DNA of 64,000 nt from Roseibium aggregatum (GCF_017309185.1 NZ_JAEKJZ010000001.1:1612001-1676000), one strand, 5' to 3'. Shown: positions 33,937-42,839, numbered from the stretch's first letter. Notes: generated by a model not told the origin, from the letters alone. Program-made: numbers and translations.

Positions 33937-34913
33937 CCAAGTCCTTCGACAAAACGGAATGGGGGCTCATGGTCGCGCTTCCCGTTCTCATCTGCCTGAT
34001 TTTCGTCCTGCCGGCCTGGGTGGTCAATTATGTTCAGGTGTCGCTCGGCACCGGTCTGGTCGCCCTGGGTGTCACGATTCAAATGCGCGCCGGGCTCGTT
34101 TCCTTCGGGCAGGGGCTCTTCTTCTGCGTCGGCGGTTACTCGGCGGGGCTTGCCGGGAAATTCCTCGGCATTTCGGATGTTTTCCTGCTTCTGGTCCTGG
34201 GGTTGGTCTCCGGTATCCTGATTTCCTTCGTGCTCGGTTTCCTTCTGCGCCGCTATCGGGAGATCTTCTTCGCCATGCTCAGCCTGGCGGTCTCCATGAT
34301 CTTGTTCGGTCTGTTGTCCAGCACCGAGGAACTCGGCAGCACGGACGGTTTCAACCTGCCTCAGGCGACCTATTTCGGCTGGGCGCCGGAGGGCGACACG
34401 GGCAAAACGATGCTCTACGCCGTAACGTGCGTCGTCACGGTGATTTGGGCAATCGCGCTCAACAGGATCCTGCGCAGCCCGCTGGGATACATCAACGAAG
34501 CCATTCGCGAGAACGAATTGCGCGTGGAATATCTCGGCACCTCGGCGCGCCAGGCTGTTCACGTCACCTATGTGATCGCCGCGGCCGTCTCGGCAACCGG
34601 CGGGGTTCTGTGGGCCATGGCGCTGGGCCATGTCGACCCGGAAATGACGAACTGGACCACGTCCGGACAGTTCGTGTTCGTTTCGATCCTTGCCGGAACC
34701 GGAAACATCGTCGCCCCTCTGATCGGGACCTTCATACTGGAAATTGTCCGCGTCTACGCGGTCGAGGTCTCTCCCAATACCTGGCAGATGATTCTCGGCA
34801 CCTTGATGCTGCTTACCATCGTCTTCCTTCCCAAGGGGCTCTGGTCTCTGATGAATACCGCAAAGAAGAAAACCGGCACGGTCCCGGCTGCGGAAGCCGT
34901 TGCGGGAGAATGA
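33933..34913 (+). CDS. livM: Branched-chain-type ABC permease (LivM family)
   Basis: A 326-residue inner-membrane permease with about nine helices. The LivM signature region lies at about residues 195-235 (LRSPLGYINEAIRENELRVE, then YLGTSARQAVHVTYVIA), with the EAA-like glycine loop SILAGTGNIVAPLIGTFILE near 250. The start overlaps the livH stop, and livG begins 1 bp after its stop codon, so the membrane and ATPase parts are a tight unit. The same reading frame stays open far upstream within livH, but that stretch is the shadow of livH and not an extension. Confidence 0.9.
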   Translation: MTKSFDKTEWGLMVALPVLICLIFVLPAWVVNYVQVSLGTGLVALGVTIQMRAGLVSFGQGLFFCVGGYSAGLAGKFLGISDVFLLLVLGLVSGILISFVLGFLLRRYREIFFAMLSLAVSMILFGLLSSTEELGSTDGFNLPQATYFGWAPEGDTGKTMLYAVTCVVTVIWAIALNRILRSPLGYINEAIRENELRVEYLGTSARQAVHVTYVIAAAVSATGGVLWAMALGHVDPEMTNWTTSGQFVFVSILAGTGNIVAPLIGTFILEIVRVYAVEVSPNTWQMILGTLMLLTIVFLPKGLWSLMNTAKKKTGTVPAAEAVAGE

Positions 34914-34914
34914 C

Positions 34915-35715
34915 ATGACGACCATTCTTGAAACCAAAAACCTGGAACGCACCTTCGGCGCCGTCGTCGCGGCAAAGGACATCAATATCCGGATCGACGC
35001 CGGCGAGGTGCTGGGCGTTATCGGGTCCAACGGGGCCGGCAAGACCACCTTCGTCAACATGGTGACCGGCTATCTGCCGCCGAGTTCCGGCGAGATACTC
35101 TATCGCGGAGCGCCGATCACGGGGAAGCCGACGCGCGAGATCATGCGGCTCGGCATCTGCCGGTCTTTCCAGATCCCGCAACTCTTTCCCGAAATGGGCG
35201 TCCTCGATAACATGCTGATCGCCCTGACGATCGCGAAACAGCAAAAGCCGGTTCTGTTCCGGCCGGCCATCGACCGTGTCGTCGAGGATGAAGCCATCGC
35301 GCTGCTGACACGTTTCAGGATCGAACGTTACGCCCATCAGGAAATCCAGACCCTGCCGCAGGGCGTTCGCAAGCTGGTCGATATTGCCATGGCCACGGTC
35401 TCCGATCCCGCGCTCCTGTTCCTGGACGAGCCGACAAGCGGCGTGAGCGCGGACGAGAAGATGGACTTCATGCGCGTCCTGATCGACGCCCTCAAATCGA
35501 CCGACACGGCCGTTTTGTTCATCGAGCACGATATGGAGATCGTCGAGGAATTCTCGCCGCGGTGCGTGGCCTTTTACGAGGGCACGATTCTGGCCGATGG
35601 ACCGACTGGGGACGTGCTCAAGGACGCGAAAGTGCGTGAGTTCGTCATCGGCAGCGAGTTCCACCGCAAGCCCGACGAAAGCGTGGAGACAGCCACCGGA
35701 AAGGGAGCCGCCTGA
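34915..35715 (+). CDS. livG: ABC transporter ATPase (LivG family)
   Basis: A 266-residue ATP-binding subunit: Walker A GSNGAGKTTF near 38, Q-loop FQIPQLFPEM near 88, Walker B LLFLDEPTSGVSADE near 165 and switch histidine in FIEHDME near 205. The signature is variant: instead of LSGGQ the sequence has LPQGVRKLVDIAMA. This shortened form occurs in some Liv-type ATPases of amide and aromatic-acid importers. The ATG at 34915 follows GGGAGA; its stop overlaps livF by one base. Confidence 0.92.
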   Translation: MTTILETKNLERTFGAVVAAKDINIRIDAGEVLGVIGSNGAGKTTFVNMVTGYLPPSSGEILYRGAPITGKPTREIMRLGICRSFQIPQLFPEMGVLDNMLIALTIAKQQKPVLFRPAIDRVVEDEAIALLTRFRIERYAHQEIQTLPQGVRKLVDIAMATVSDPALLFLDEPTSGVSADEKMDFMRVLIDALKSTDTAVLFIEHDMEIVEEFSPRCVAFYEGTILADGPTGDVLKDAKVREFVIGSEFHRKPDESVETATGKGAA

Positions 35716-36371
35716 TGCTGACCGTAACCGACATCAACTTGTCCATCCAGCGCGTGCCGATTTTGAGGGACGTCGATCTGGAGATCGATACGGGTACAAC
35801 CTGCGGGCTGATCGGCCGCAATGGCGCGGGCAAGACCACCTTGATGCGCGCCATCATGGGGCTTCTGCCGATCGAAAGCGGAACCATCCGGTTCAATCAT
35901 GCCTCCCTCGACGAAGCCAGGGCGCACGAGCGGGCGAAGCTCGGCATCGGTTACCTGCCGGAGGACCGGCGTCTGGTGCCGCATTTCACCGTCGAGGAGA
36001 ACATTCTCGTGTCGCTCTGGGCCACCGGCAACCCTGACCGATCCCGCGTGAGCTGGGTCTACGAGCTGATGCCGGAGATCGGCCGCTTCGCCTCGCGCAA
36101 GGCGATGACGCTCAGCGGTGGACAGCAGAAACTGGTGGCTTTGGGCCGGGCGCTCGTGGCCGGCTCGAATCTCCTGCTTTTGGATGAACCCTTCGAAGGG
36201 GTCGCGCCGGCTCTGGCGAAGCGATTGATGGAAGTGATTTCCGACCTGAAGTCGGAACATCTGACGGTCCTGATTTCCGAGTCCGACTACACCCATTCGG
36301 AAAATGTGGTCGACAAGGTCTATTCCATCGAGCGCGGTCAGATCAGTCTGATGAACGCGCTTGCAGCATGA
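35715..36371 (+). CDS. livF: ABC transporter ATPase (LivF family)
   Basis: A 218-residue ATP-binding subunit, slightly shorter than E. coli LivF. Walker A is GRNGAGKTTL near 36, the Q-loop region is YLPEDRRLVPHFTVEEN, the signature is LSGGQQKLVALGRAL near 134, and Walker B is LLLLDEPFEGVAP near 155. The usual switch histidine position reads ISESDY (SESD in place of SEHN-type sequence), a Ser-Asp change worth noting, because LivG retains its histidine and could support one active site of the heterodimer. It is coupled to livG, and the alcohol dehydrogenase reading frame begins at its stop. Confidence 0.9.
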   Translation: MLTVTDINLSIQRVPILRDVDLEIDTGTTCGLIGRNGAGKTTLMRAIMGLLPIESGTIRFNHASLDEARAHERAKLGIGYLPEDRRLVPHFTVEENILVSLWATGNPDRSRVSWVYELMPEIGRFASRKAMTLSGGQQKLVALGRALVAGSNLLLLDEPFEGVAPALAKRLMEVISDLKSEHLTVLISESDYTHSENVVDKVYSIERGQISLMNALAA

Positions 36372-36379
36372 GGCGAGCC

Positions 36380-37552
36380 ATGAACGACTTTATCTTCAAT
36401 ACAACGGCTTCTATTCGCCTGAAGAGCGGCGGCGCGGCTGAACTCGGCGATATTCTCGCGGATATGCCGATCGCCGCGCAGGAGCGCGGTGCAATGCTGG
36501 TTACCGACCCGGGCATCATGAAGCTCGGGCTTGCCGACGCGGCCCTGGAGAGCCTTGAGGCGCGAAAGATCAAGACATTGGTGTTCGACAAGGTGGAAGC
36601 CGATCCCAAGGCGGAAACCGTGCTTGAGGCGACTGCCATCGCGAAGGATGCCGGGATCGGCTGTATAATCGGCTTCGGCGGCGGCAGTTCCATGGACGTG
36701 GCGAAGGTCGTTGCGCTCCTGTGCGGGGCCGACCAGCCGCTGGACGCGCTTTACGGCGTCAATCTGGCGAAGGGAAAGAGACTGCCGTTGGTGCTTGTGC
36801 CGACCACCGCTGGCACGGGGTCGGAGGTCACCGCCGTCTCCATCCTGACGACGGGAACGGAGGAAAAGAAGGGGGTCGTCACCCCGATCATCCTGCCCGA
36901 TATCGCATTGCTCGACCCCGATCTGACCATCGGCCTGCCTCCGCACATAACGGCCGCAACGGGCGTTGACGCCATGGTTCACGCGATCGAGGCCTTCACC
37001 TCGCGAAGCGCCAACAACAATCCGATCTCACGAACCCTCGCCAAGCAGGCACTCGACCTGCTCGCCGCCAATATACGCGAAGCGGTCGCGAACGGTAGCA
37101 ACAGGGAGGCGAGAGTCAACATGCTGCTCGGCTCCATGCTGGCCGGTCAGGCCTTCGCCAATTCTCCGGTCGCGGCGGTGCATGCTCTGGCCTATCCGGT
37201 GGGCAGTCTCTTCCATGTCCCGCACGGTCTGTCCAACGCGCTCGTGCTTGCCGAGGTCATGCGCTTCAACGCGGCCGACTGCGGGGCCGAATACGCCGAA
37301 CTCGCCCCGCATGTCTTTCCCGATATCGACACGGGCCGGTCAAGTCAGGCGGTAACGTTGGACTTCATCGAAAGGCTCGTTTCACTCAACCGCGATCTGG
37401 GTCTCGAGCCGGGGCTGAGCCATGTCGGCATAACGAAGTCGGATATCCCAAAGCTGGCGTCCGACGCGATGAACCAGACCAGGCTCCTGGTGAACAATCC
37501 GCGCGAAGTCCGGGAGGAGGACGCGGCGCGGATCTATGAAGCCTCTCTCTGA
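36380..37552 (+). CDS. Iron-containing alcohol dehydrogenase (group III)
   Basis: A 390-residue NAD-linked, Fe2+-dependent alcohol dehydrogenase. The nucleotide loop is GFGGGSSMDVAK near residue 98, followed by TTAGTGSEVT near 143. The metal ligands are visible as D and H in DAMVHAIEAF (near 196-200) and two H in AVHALAYPVGSLFHVPHG (near 262-280). The group includes 4-hydroxybutyrate dehydrogenases and 1,3-propanediol dehydrogenases. With a succinate-semialdehyde-type dehydrogenase downstream, oxidation of an omega-hydroxy acid to the semialdehyde is likely. The ATG at 36380 follows GAGGCGA; the ATG at 36368 overlaps the livF stop. Confidence 0.92.
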   Translation: MNDFIFNTTASIRLKSGGAAELGDILADMPIAAQERGAMLVTDPGIMKLGLADAALESLEARKIKTLVFDKVEADPKAETVLEATAIAKDAGIGCIIGFGGGSSMDVAKVVALLCGADQPLDALYGVNLAKGKRLPLVLVPTTAGTGSEVTAVSILTTGTEEKKGVVTPIILPDIALLDPDLTIGLPPHITAATGVDAMVHAIEAFTSRSANNNPISRTLAKQALDLLAANIREAVANGSNREARVNMLLGSMLAGQAFANSPVAAVHALAYPVGSLFHVPHGLSNALVLAEVMRFNAADCGAEYAELAPHVFPDIDTGRSSQAVTLDFIERLVSLNRDLGLEPGLSHVGITKSDIPKLASDAMNQTRLLVNNPREVREEDAARIYEASL

Positions 37553-37633
37553 CGGGGAGTGCTTTGGCGCGGCAATATCGCGGTCGGTTGCCGTGACGCG
37601 ATGGAAAAGACCGCATGTTGGGAGGTAAATACG

Positions 37634-38578
37634 ATGAAATCCATTTTTCTGACCGCGGCGTTCTGCTGCGGGCTGACGGGCGCTGCCCTGGCCGAGGGCT
37701 GGCATACGTCCCCGTGGGGGCCGGAAGACGAACTCGGTGCGGCCAATCTCATCACGCCGGAAAGCGTGCTGGCGGCATCGAAGCTCGTCAAGACAGGCAA
37801 GACATACAATCTCGGCATCGAGGTCAGTAAAACGACGCCGGCCTTTTCCCCGCGATCCATGAGCATAACCGTGCTGCAGCCCAACCAGATCACGACTGAG
37901 GGCCTCGGCACGAACGGCATGACCTACAACGATGATATCTTCATGGGGTGGCTCGGCATCGGACCGCAGATCGACGGTCTCGGTCATATCGGCATCAAGC
38001 ATACCTACTATAACGGATTTGCCGGCGCGGAGGTCGCCAAGGCGGACGGGCTTGCCAAGCTGGGACTGGAAAAGCTGCCGCCGATCGTGACACGTGGCGT
38101 GTTGCTCGACATGGCCGCTTTCTATGGGCAGGACATTGTCGAGGAAGGCACGCCCTATACGAGGGAAGATATCATCTCAGCCGCCGAGGCGCAGGGAGTC
38201 GAGCTGAAAAAGGGAGATGTCGTTCTGTTTCACTCGGGCTGGCTGAACCTGCTCGACGGCGAGAACCCGGACCATGAGCGCTATGTGAAGGTGGAACCGG
38301 GACTGGGTATCTCCGGCGCGGAATATCTCGCCGAGGTTGGCGTCGTGGCGGCGGGGGCCGACACCTGGGGCCTTGAAGCTGTTCCTTTCGAGAAAGGATC
38401 CGATGGTGTCTTCGCCGTTCATCAGATACTAATTCCGCAAAATGGTATTTACATTCTCGAAAACATGGATACCCGTGAACTTGCCAAAGACAAGGCGTAC
38501 GAGTTCATGTTCGTTCTGGGCGTCACCCGCATGAAGGGGGCCGTCCAGATGATGATCAATCCGACGGCCATCCGCTGA
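37634..38578 (+). CDS. Exported cyclase-family (PF04199-type) hydrolase
   Basis: A 314-residue protein of the kynurenine formamidase/isatin hydrolase fold family with a signal peptide (1-20, AALAEG), so it acts in the periplasm. The metal motif region, usually H-x-G-x-H-x-D-x-x-x-H, reads IGPQIDGLGHIGIKH (about 117-131): the Asp and last His are kept and the first two His are replaced, as in a divergent subgroup of the family. DVVLFHSGW near 195 and AGADTWGLEAVPF near 240 are other family blocks. Placed between the alcohol and aldehyde dehydrogenases, it may open a lactone or amide before uptake. A GGAGG ribosome site supports the ATG at 37634. Confidence 0.85.
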   Translation: MKSIFLTAAFCCGLTGAALAEGWHTSPWGPEDELGAANLITPESVLAASKLVKTGKTYNLGIEVSKTTPAFSPRSMSITVLQPNQITTEGLGTNGMTYNDDIFMGWLGIGPQIDGLGHIGIKHTYYNGFAGAEVAKADGLAKLGLEKLPPIVTRGVLLDMAAFYGQDIVEEGTPYTREDIISAAEAQGVELKKGDVVLFHSGWLNLLDGENPDHERYVKVEPGLGISGAEYLAEVGVVAAGADTWGLEAVPFEKGSDGVFAVHQILIPQNGIYILENMDTRELAKDKAYEFMFVLGVTRMKGAVQMMINPTAIR

Positions 38579-38652
38579 CCGTTCGGAACATTCGGCCCGG
38601 CCCCGCGTTCATGCAGGACACGGGGCCGTCAACTGTGAAAAGGAAGTTTCCG

Positions 38653-40137
38653 ATGCCAACCATGTATGAAAGCCTGACCCAGCGGCTGCAGCGCCCGGAT
38701 TTGCTCTGCACCCAAGCGTTCCTGGGAGGTGAATGGGTTGGAAGCGGCGGTTCCGGCGAAGAATTCGGCGTGACGAACCCGGCGACGGGGGAACTTATCG
38801 TCAACCTCCCGGATCTGGGCGTGGAGGAAACCAGGGCGGCGATCGACGCGGCCTATGTTGCGCAGAAGGACTGGGCCGCGAAAACCGGCAAGGAACGCTC
38901 CGCTGTCCTGCGCAAGTGGTACGATCTCATGGTGGCAAATGCCGACGATCTCGGCGCCATCCTGACCGCCGAAATGGGCAAGCCGCTTGCCGAGGCCAAG
39001 GGTGAGATCCTGTATGGAGCGAGCTTCATCGAATGGTTTGCCGAAGAAGCAAAGCGCGTCTATGGCGACGTCATTCCGGGGCACCAGGGCGACAAGAGGA
39101 TTGTGGTCCTGAAACAGCCGGTCGGGGTGGTCGCTTCCATCACGCCGTGGAACTTCCCCAATGCCATGATCGCCCGCAAGGTCGGGCCGGCGCTAGCCGT
39201 TGGCTGTGCCTTCGTGGCGAAGCCTGCCGGTGAAACCCCTCTGTCGGCGCTCGCCATGGCGAAGCTTGCCGAAGAGGCCGGGTTGCCCAAGGGGCTGTTT
39301 TCGGTGATCACCTCGAGCAGGTCCTCGGATATCGGCAAGGAGTTCTGCGGCAACGACAAGGTCCGCAAGATCACCTTCACGGGCTCCACCGAGGTTGGCC
39401 GGATCCTGCTGCGCCAGGCGGCCGACAAGGTGCTCAAGGCGTCCATGGAACTGGGTGGTAACGCGCCGTTCATCGTCTTTGACGACGCGGATCTCGACGC
39501 CGCCGTGGAAGGGGCCATGATCTCCAAATACCGCAACAACGGCCAGACCTGCGTCTGCGCCAACCGCATCTACGTCCAGGCGGGCGTCTATGACGCTTTC
39601 GCCGAAAAGCTTGCGGAGGCGGTTGAAAAGATGAAGGTCGGCGACGGATTCGAGGACGGCGTTGTTGCCGGCCCCCTGATCGATGAAAAAGCCCTTCAAA
39701 AGGTCGAGGACCACGTTGCCGACGCGCTGTCCAAGGGCGCGCAGCTCGTGACGGGAGGCAAGCGCCACGACAAGGGCGGCACGTTCTTTCAGCCGACCGT
39801 CCTGACCGGCGTCACCAAGGACATGAAGGTATCCACCGAAGAGACCTTCGGTCCGGTCGCGCCGCTCTTCAAGTTCGACACCGTGGACGATGTCATCGAG
39901 CAGGCGAACGACACGATCTTCGGTCTGGCGTCCTATTTCTATGCCAGGGATCTGTCGCGCGTCTGGCGCGTTGCCGAGGCGCTGGAATACGGCATGGTCG
40001 GCATCAACACCGGTCTGATCTCTACCGAAGTGGCGCCCTTCGGCGGCATCAAGCAGTCCGGTCTCGGCCGGGAAGGGTCCAAATACGGCACGGACGACTT
40101 CACCGAGATGAAGTATCTCTGCTTCGGCGGGATCTAG
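38653..40137 (+). CDS. gabD: Succinate-semialdehyde dehydrogenase-type aldehyde dehydrogenase
   Basis: A 494-residue NAD(P)-dependent aldehyde dehydrogenase of the GabD group. TPWNFPNAMIARKVGPALAVG near 165 is the cofactor and substrate region, FTGSTEVGR near 235 the Rossmann loop, the catalytic Glu is in MELGGNAPFIVF near 260, and the catalytic Cys is in NNGQTCVCANR near 295. A second Cys two residues later matches the redox pair seen in many GabD enzymes. It would convert succinate semialdehyde, or a similar semialdehyde made by the upstream dehydrogenase, to the dicarboxylate. The ATG at 38653 has AAGGAAG upstream. It is the last gene of the operon. Confidence 0.9.
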   Translation: MPTMYESLTQRLQRPDLLCTQAFLGGEWVGSGGSGEEFGVTNPATGELIVNLPDLGVEETRAAIDAAYVAQKDWAAKTGKERSAVLRKWYDLMVANADDLGAILTAEMGKPLAEAKGEILYGASFIEWFAEEAKRVYGDVIPGHQGDKRIVVLKQPVGVVASITPWNFPNAMIARKVGPALAVGCAFVAKPAGETPLSALAMAKLAEEAGLPKGLFSVITSSRSSDIGKEFCGNDKVRKITFTGSTEVGRILLRQAADKVLKASMELGGNAPFIVFDDADLDAAVEGAMISKYRNNGQTCVCANRIYVQAGVYDAFAEKLAEAVEKMKVGDGFEDGVVAGPLIDEKALQKVEDHVADALSKGAQLVTGGKRHDKGGTFFQPTVLTGVTKDMKVSTEETFGPVAPLFKFDTVDDVIEQANDTIFGLASYFYARDLSRVWRVAEALEYGMVGINTGLISTEVAPFGGIKQSGLGREGSKYGTDDFTEMKYLCFGGI

Positions 40138-40158
40138 GAGCGACTGTCTTCTGACTTC

Positions 40159-40187
40159 ACGGGGCGCCGGAGAAACCGGCGTCCCGT
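40159..40187 (+). terminator. Stem-loop at the end of the catabolic operon
   Basis: A 12-bp stem with one mismatch (40159-40170 with 40176-40187) and a 5-nt loop, 22 bp after the gabD stop. No T-run follows, so termination may be partial or Rho-assisted. Confidence 0.45.
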
Positions 40188-40268
40188 ACGCCGGTCCGTG
40201 TGACTGCGGATATTGCCCGGCCTCTCAAATCGTGACAGCCTTCTCCATAGCCTTGGAGGAGGAGAGCC

Positions 40269-40589
40269 ATGCCGGAGATTTCCAGCGACCGCGATTGCCA
40301 GACCGTCATCACGACCTTCGAGATGACCCCGGGCACATGTTTCGATCTTCTTGACGAACTGAAGGACGCCTACGAGAGCTTCATTCGTCACCAGCCGGGA
40401 TTTATCGGCGCGGGACTTCACGTGAACGACGCCCAGACCCGGATCGCCAATTATTCGCAGTGGCGCAAGCGGGAGGATTTCCTGGCCATGCTGCGCTCTC
40501 CGGAAATGCGCGAGCGGAACAGGCGCATCAGCGCGCTGTGCAAAAGCTTCGAGCCGGTCATGTATGACGTGGCGGAGAGTTTCGGTTAG
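40269..40589 (+). CDS. ABM-type (antibiotic biosynthesis monooxygenase fold) protein
   Basis: A 106-residue ferredoxin-like alpha/beta protein of the dimeric ABM superfamily. It has the usual strand-helix-strand order with GFIGAGLHVNDAQTRIANYSQW (about 46-67) and a DFLAMLRSPEM helix. Members degrade quinones or haem or act as small oxygenases without cofactors; the specific reaction cannot be inferred. A strong GGAGGAGGAG site supports the ATG at 40269. It stands alone between the gabD operon and the acetyltransferase gene. Confidence 0.8.
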   Translation: MPEISSDRDCQTVITTFEMTPGTCFDLLDELKDAYESFIRHQPGFIGAGLHVNDAQTRIANYSQWRKREDFLAMLRSPEMRERNRRISALCKSFEPVMYDVAESFG

Positions 40590-40645
40590 ACAAGGCCCGG
40601 GTCGCGAAGGTTTGCCGCTTGTTCTCCGGAGTTACGAGCACTTGC

Positions 40646-41500
40646 ATGACTGACGAGATTGTCGATTGCCGGGCCTTGACCGATGACAGACTGTGTGCCG
40701 CCATGAATGCGGCGTTTTCCGACTATGTCGTTCCCGTAACCATGACAGCGGAGACGTTTACGACTTTTCGGCTTCAGCGGGGTTTCTCCGCCGAACACTC
40801 CTTCGCCGTACTTGCGGATGGAGACATCGCGGCATTCTGGTTTTCCAGCGCTCCGCTTCCCGCCTATGGAAACAGGGCCTATACGCTTTCCGTCGGCACC
40901 GACCCAGCCCATCGGCGCAAAGGATTGTCCCGACGGCTTTTTCAGGCGGTGGTGAACAAGCAGAAGCAGGCAGCGGGGCAAGGTCTGCAGCTGGAAGTGA
41001 TAACCACAAATCGGCACGCCATATCAGCCTATGAGACCTTCGGCTTCCGGACCTGCCGCGATTTGCGTATCTGCGAAGTTCCGGCCAACGCCGGATCTTC
41101 CGCGTGTCTGGAAGGTCTGACATTCGAAACTGCGCGCGTCGAGGACCTTCCGGTGGACGAAACGCCGTTCTTCGACACGGATCCCACCCCACAGAACGCT
41201 CGAACGGCGCTTGAAGGCCTGACAGAGCGTGTCGTCATCGTCGTGGCCCGCACGGATGAAGAGATGCTTGGCTGGATTGCGGTCTACGAGGATTTCTCGG
41301 TGGCGCAGCTAGCCGTCAAAAAGGGACGCCGGAGGCAGGGCATCGGAAGCGCGCTGCTGCGTGAGGTCAGCCGGAGAATGCAAGCCGTGACCTTCAGGCT
41401 GGTCAATGTCGACCGGAACGCCACGGCGCTCAATGCCTTTTTGGACCGGGCAGGAGCGCAGGACATCTTGCGACAGTACGATATGCGCCTGGTCTTTTGA
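40646..41500 (+). CDS. Tandem GNAT acetyltransferase
   Basis: A 284-residue protein with two GNAT folds. The first (about 1-145) carries the acetyl-CoA loop GTDPAHRRKGLSRRLF (R/Q-x-x-G-x-G/A type). The second (about 160-284) has VKKGRRRQGIGSALLREV and the following NVDRNATALNAFLDRAGAQ strand-helix. Both loops look intact. The substrate is unknown; such pairs acetylate amines, antibiotics or protein N-termini. The ATG at 40646 is preferred on length, though its ribosome site is weak (GGAG 14 nt upstream); the TTG at 40619 is the alternative. It is convergent with the FemAB-like gene. Confidence 0.82.
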   Translation: MTDEIVDCRALTDDRLCAAMNAAFSDYVVPVTMTAETFTTFRLQRGFSAEHSFAVLADGDIAAFWFSSAPLPAYGNRAYTLSVGTDPAHRRKGLSRRLFQAVVNKQKQAAGQGLQLEVITTNRHAISAYETFGFRTCRDLRICEVPANAGSSACLEGLTFETARVEDLPVDETPFFDTDPTPQNARTALEGLTERVVIVVARTDEEMLGWIAVYEDFSVAQLAVKKGRRRQGIGSALLREVSRRMQAVTFRLVNVDRNATALNAFLDRAGAQDILRQYDMRLVF

Positions 41501-41522
41501 AGTCGCGCCTTGGCGGGGCCGC

Positions 41523-42839
41523 TCAGTCGCCCTTCTTGAAGGGCGCGTTTTCGGCGAGTGCCTCGTTCTCGCGCTCAACGGCGCGGCGTTCGTGCTCCAG
41601 ATAATCCGCAACCGCTTCATGAAGCCCTTCGTGGGCGATCCAGTGCGCGGAATAGGTGGTGGTCGGCAGGTAGCCGCGCGCAAGCTTGTGCGCGCCTTGC
41701 GCGCCTGCCTCCACGCGCTGCAGGCCTTTGGCGATGGCAAAATCGATGGCCTGGTAGTAGCAGAGCTCGAAATGCAGGAACGGGTGATGTTCCGTACAGC
41801 CCCAGTGGCGGCCGAACAGCGTTTCCGATCCAATGAAATTCAGCGCGCCGGCGACGTAACGCCCATCCCGTTTGGCCAGCACCAGTAGCGTGCGCTCCGC
41901 GAGCCTTTCGTTGATGAGCGAGAAGAACTCGCGGTTGAGATAGGGGCGTCCCCACTTCCTGGAACCGGTGTCCATATAGAAGGAATAAAAGGCATCCCAG
42001 TGGGCCTCCGTCAGGTCGGAGCCGGTAACCCACTCCACCTCCAGGCCTTCCGTGCTCAGCGCCTCCCTGCGTTCCTTCTTGATGGCCTTGCGTTTGCGCG
42101 AGGCGAGATCGGCCAGGAAATCCTCGAAGCTCTCGTAACCCTTGTTTTCCCAATGAAACTGCTGGTCTGTGCGCTGCAGGTAACCGAGTTCTCCCAGTGC
42201 GTCCCATTCCGGCTTTGTCAGGAAGGTGGCATGGACCGACGAGGCGTTGTGGCGCTGGCACACCTGAACAAGCCCGGCGGCAAGCGCCTGCAGTCCGGCC
42301 TCCCGGTTGATGCCCGGCCCGGTGAGAAACCGGCGTCCCGTCGCCGGCGTGAACGGCACGGAAATCTGCAGCTTCGGATAATAGTCGCCACCGGCCCGGT
42401 AGAATGCGTCTGCCCAGCCGTGGTCGAACACGTATTCGCCCTTCGAATGGCTTTTCAGATAAGCGGGGACCGCCCCGAGCACCAACCCTTCGTCATCCAT
42501 CAAAAGCGTATGCCGGGCGTACCAGCCGGTTTCGTTCGTTGCGCAGCCGGAGGCTTCAAGTGCCTCGAGAAAATCGTAAGAAAGGAAAGGGTTGAATGAC
42601 TTTTCTTGAGAAAGTGGATGAAGATTGTCTTCCACCAGACCGGCCAGCTCGCCGAGAGGCGTACAGTGCGGGTCCTTTTCCAGCAGTCCGCGACCCGTAA
42701 GACGCCAGCCCGGATTGGCCACCCGATCCCAGTCCGCCGCCGCGACATCCTTGAGGGAGGTCACGATCCGCAGGGAGTATGTCGGCTGAGGCCGGGCGGC
42801 TTCCGGGGTCTTGCCGCCCTTTGCACCGGTGAAGGTCAT
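41523..42839 (-). CDS. FemAB-like/PF04339 acyltransferase-fold protein
   Basis: A 438-residue protein of the family sometimes called peptidogalycan biosynthesis protein (PF04339, earlier DUF482), related to GNAT/FemAB enzymes. Typical blocks are NPFLSYDFLEALEASG near 83, LASRKRKAIKKERREAL near 255, and FGRHWGCTEHHPFLHFELCYYQAIDFAI near 345 (only part is the core motif). No member has a settled reaction; transfer of an amino acid or acyl group to a cell-wall or lipid acceptor is the usual guess. It lies upstream of no other gene on its strand; 80 bp separate its start from the stop of the glycerophosphodiesterase gene. Confidence 0.85.
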   Translation of the reverse strand: MTFTGAKGGKTPEAARPQPTYSLRIVTSLKDVAAADWDRVANPGWRLTGRGLLEKDPHCTPLGELAGLVEDNLHPLSQEKSFNPFLSYDFLEALEASGCATNETGWYARHTLLMDDEGLVLGAVPAYLKSHSKGEYVFDHGWADAFYRAGGDYYPKLQISVPFTPATGRRFLTGPGINREAGLQALAAGLVQVCQRHNASSVHATFLTKPEWDALGELGYLQRTDQQFHWENKGYESFEDFLADLASRKRKAIKKERREALSTEGLEVEWVTGSDLTEAHWDAFYSFYMDTGSRKWGRPYLNREFFSLINERLAERTLLVLAKRDGRYVAGALNFIGSETLFGRHWGCTEHHPFLHFELCYYQAIDFAIAKGLQRVEAGAQGAHKLARGYLPTTTYSAHWIAHEGLHEAVADYLEHERRAVERENEALAENAPFKKGD

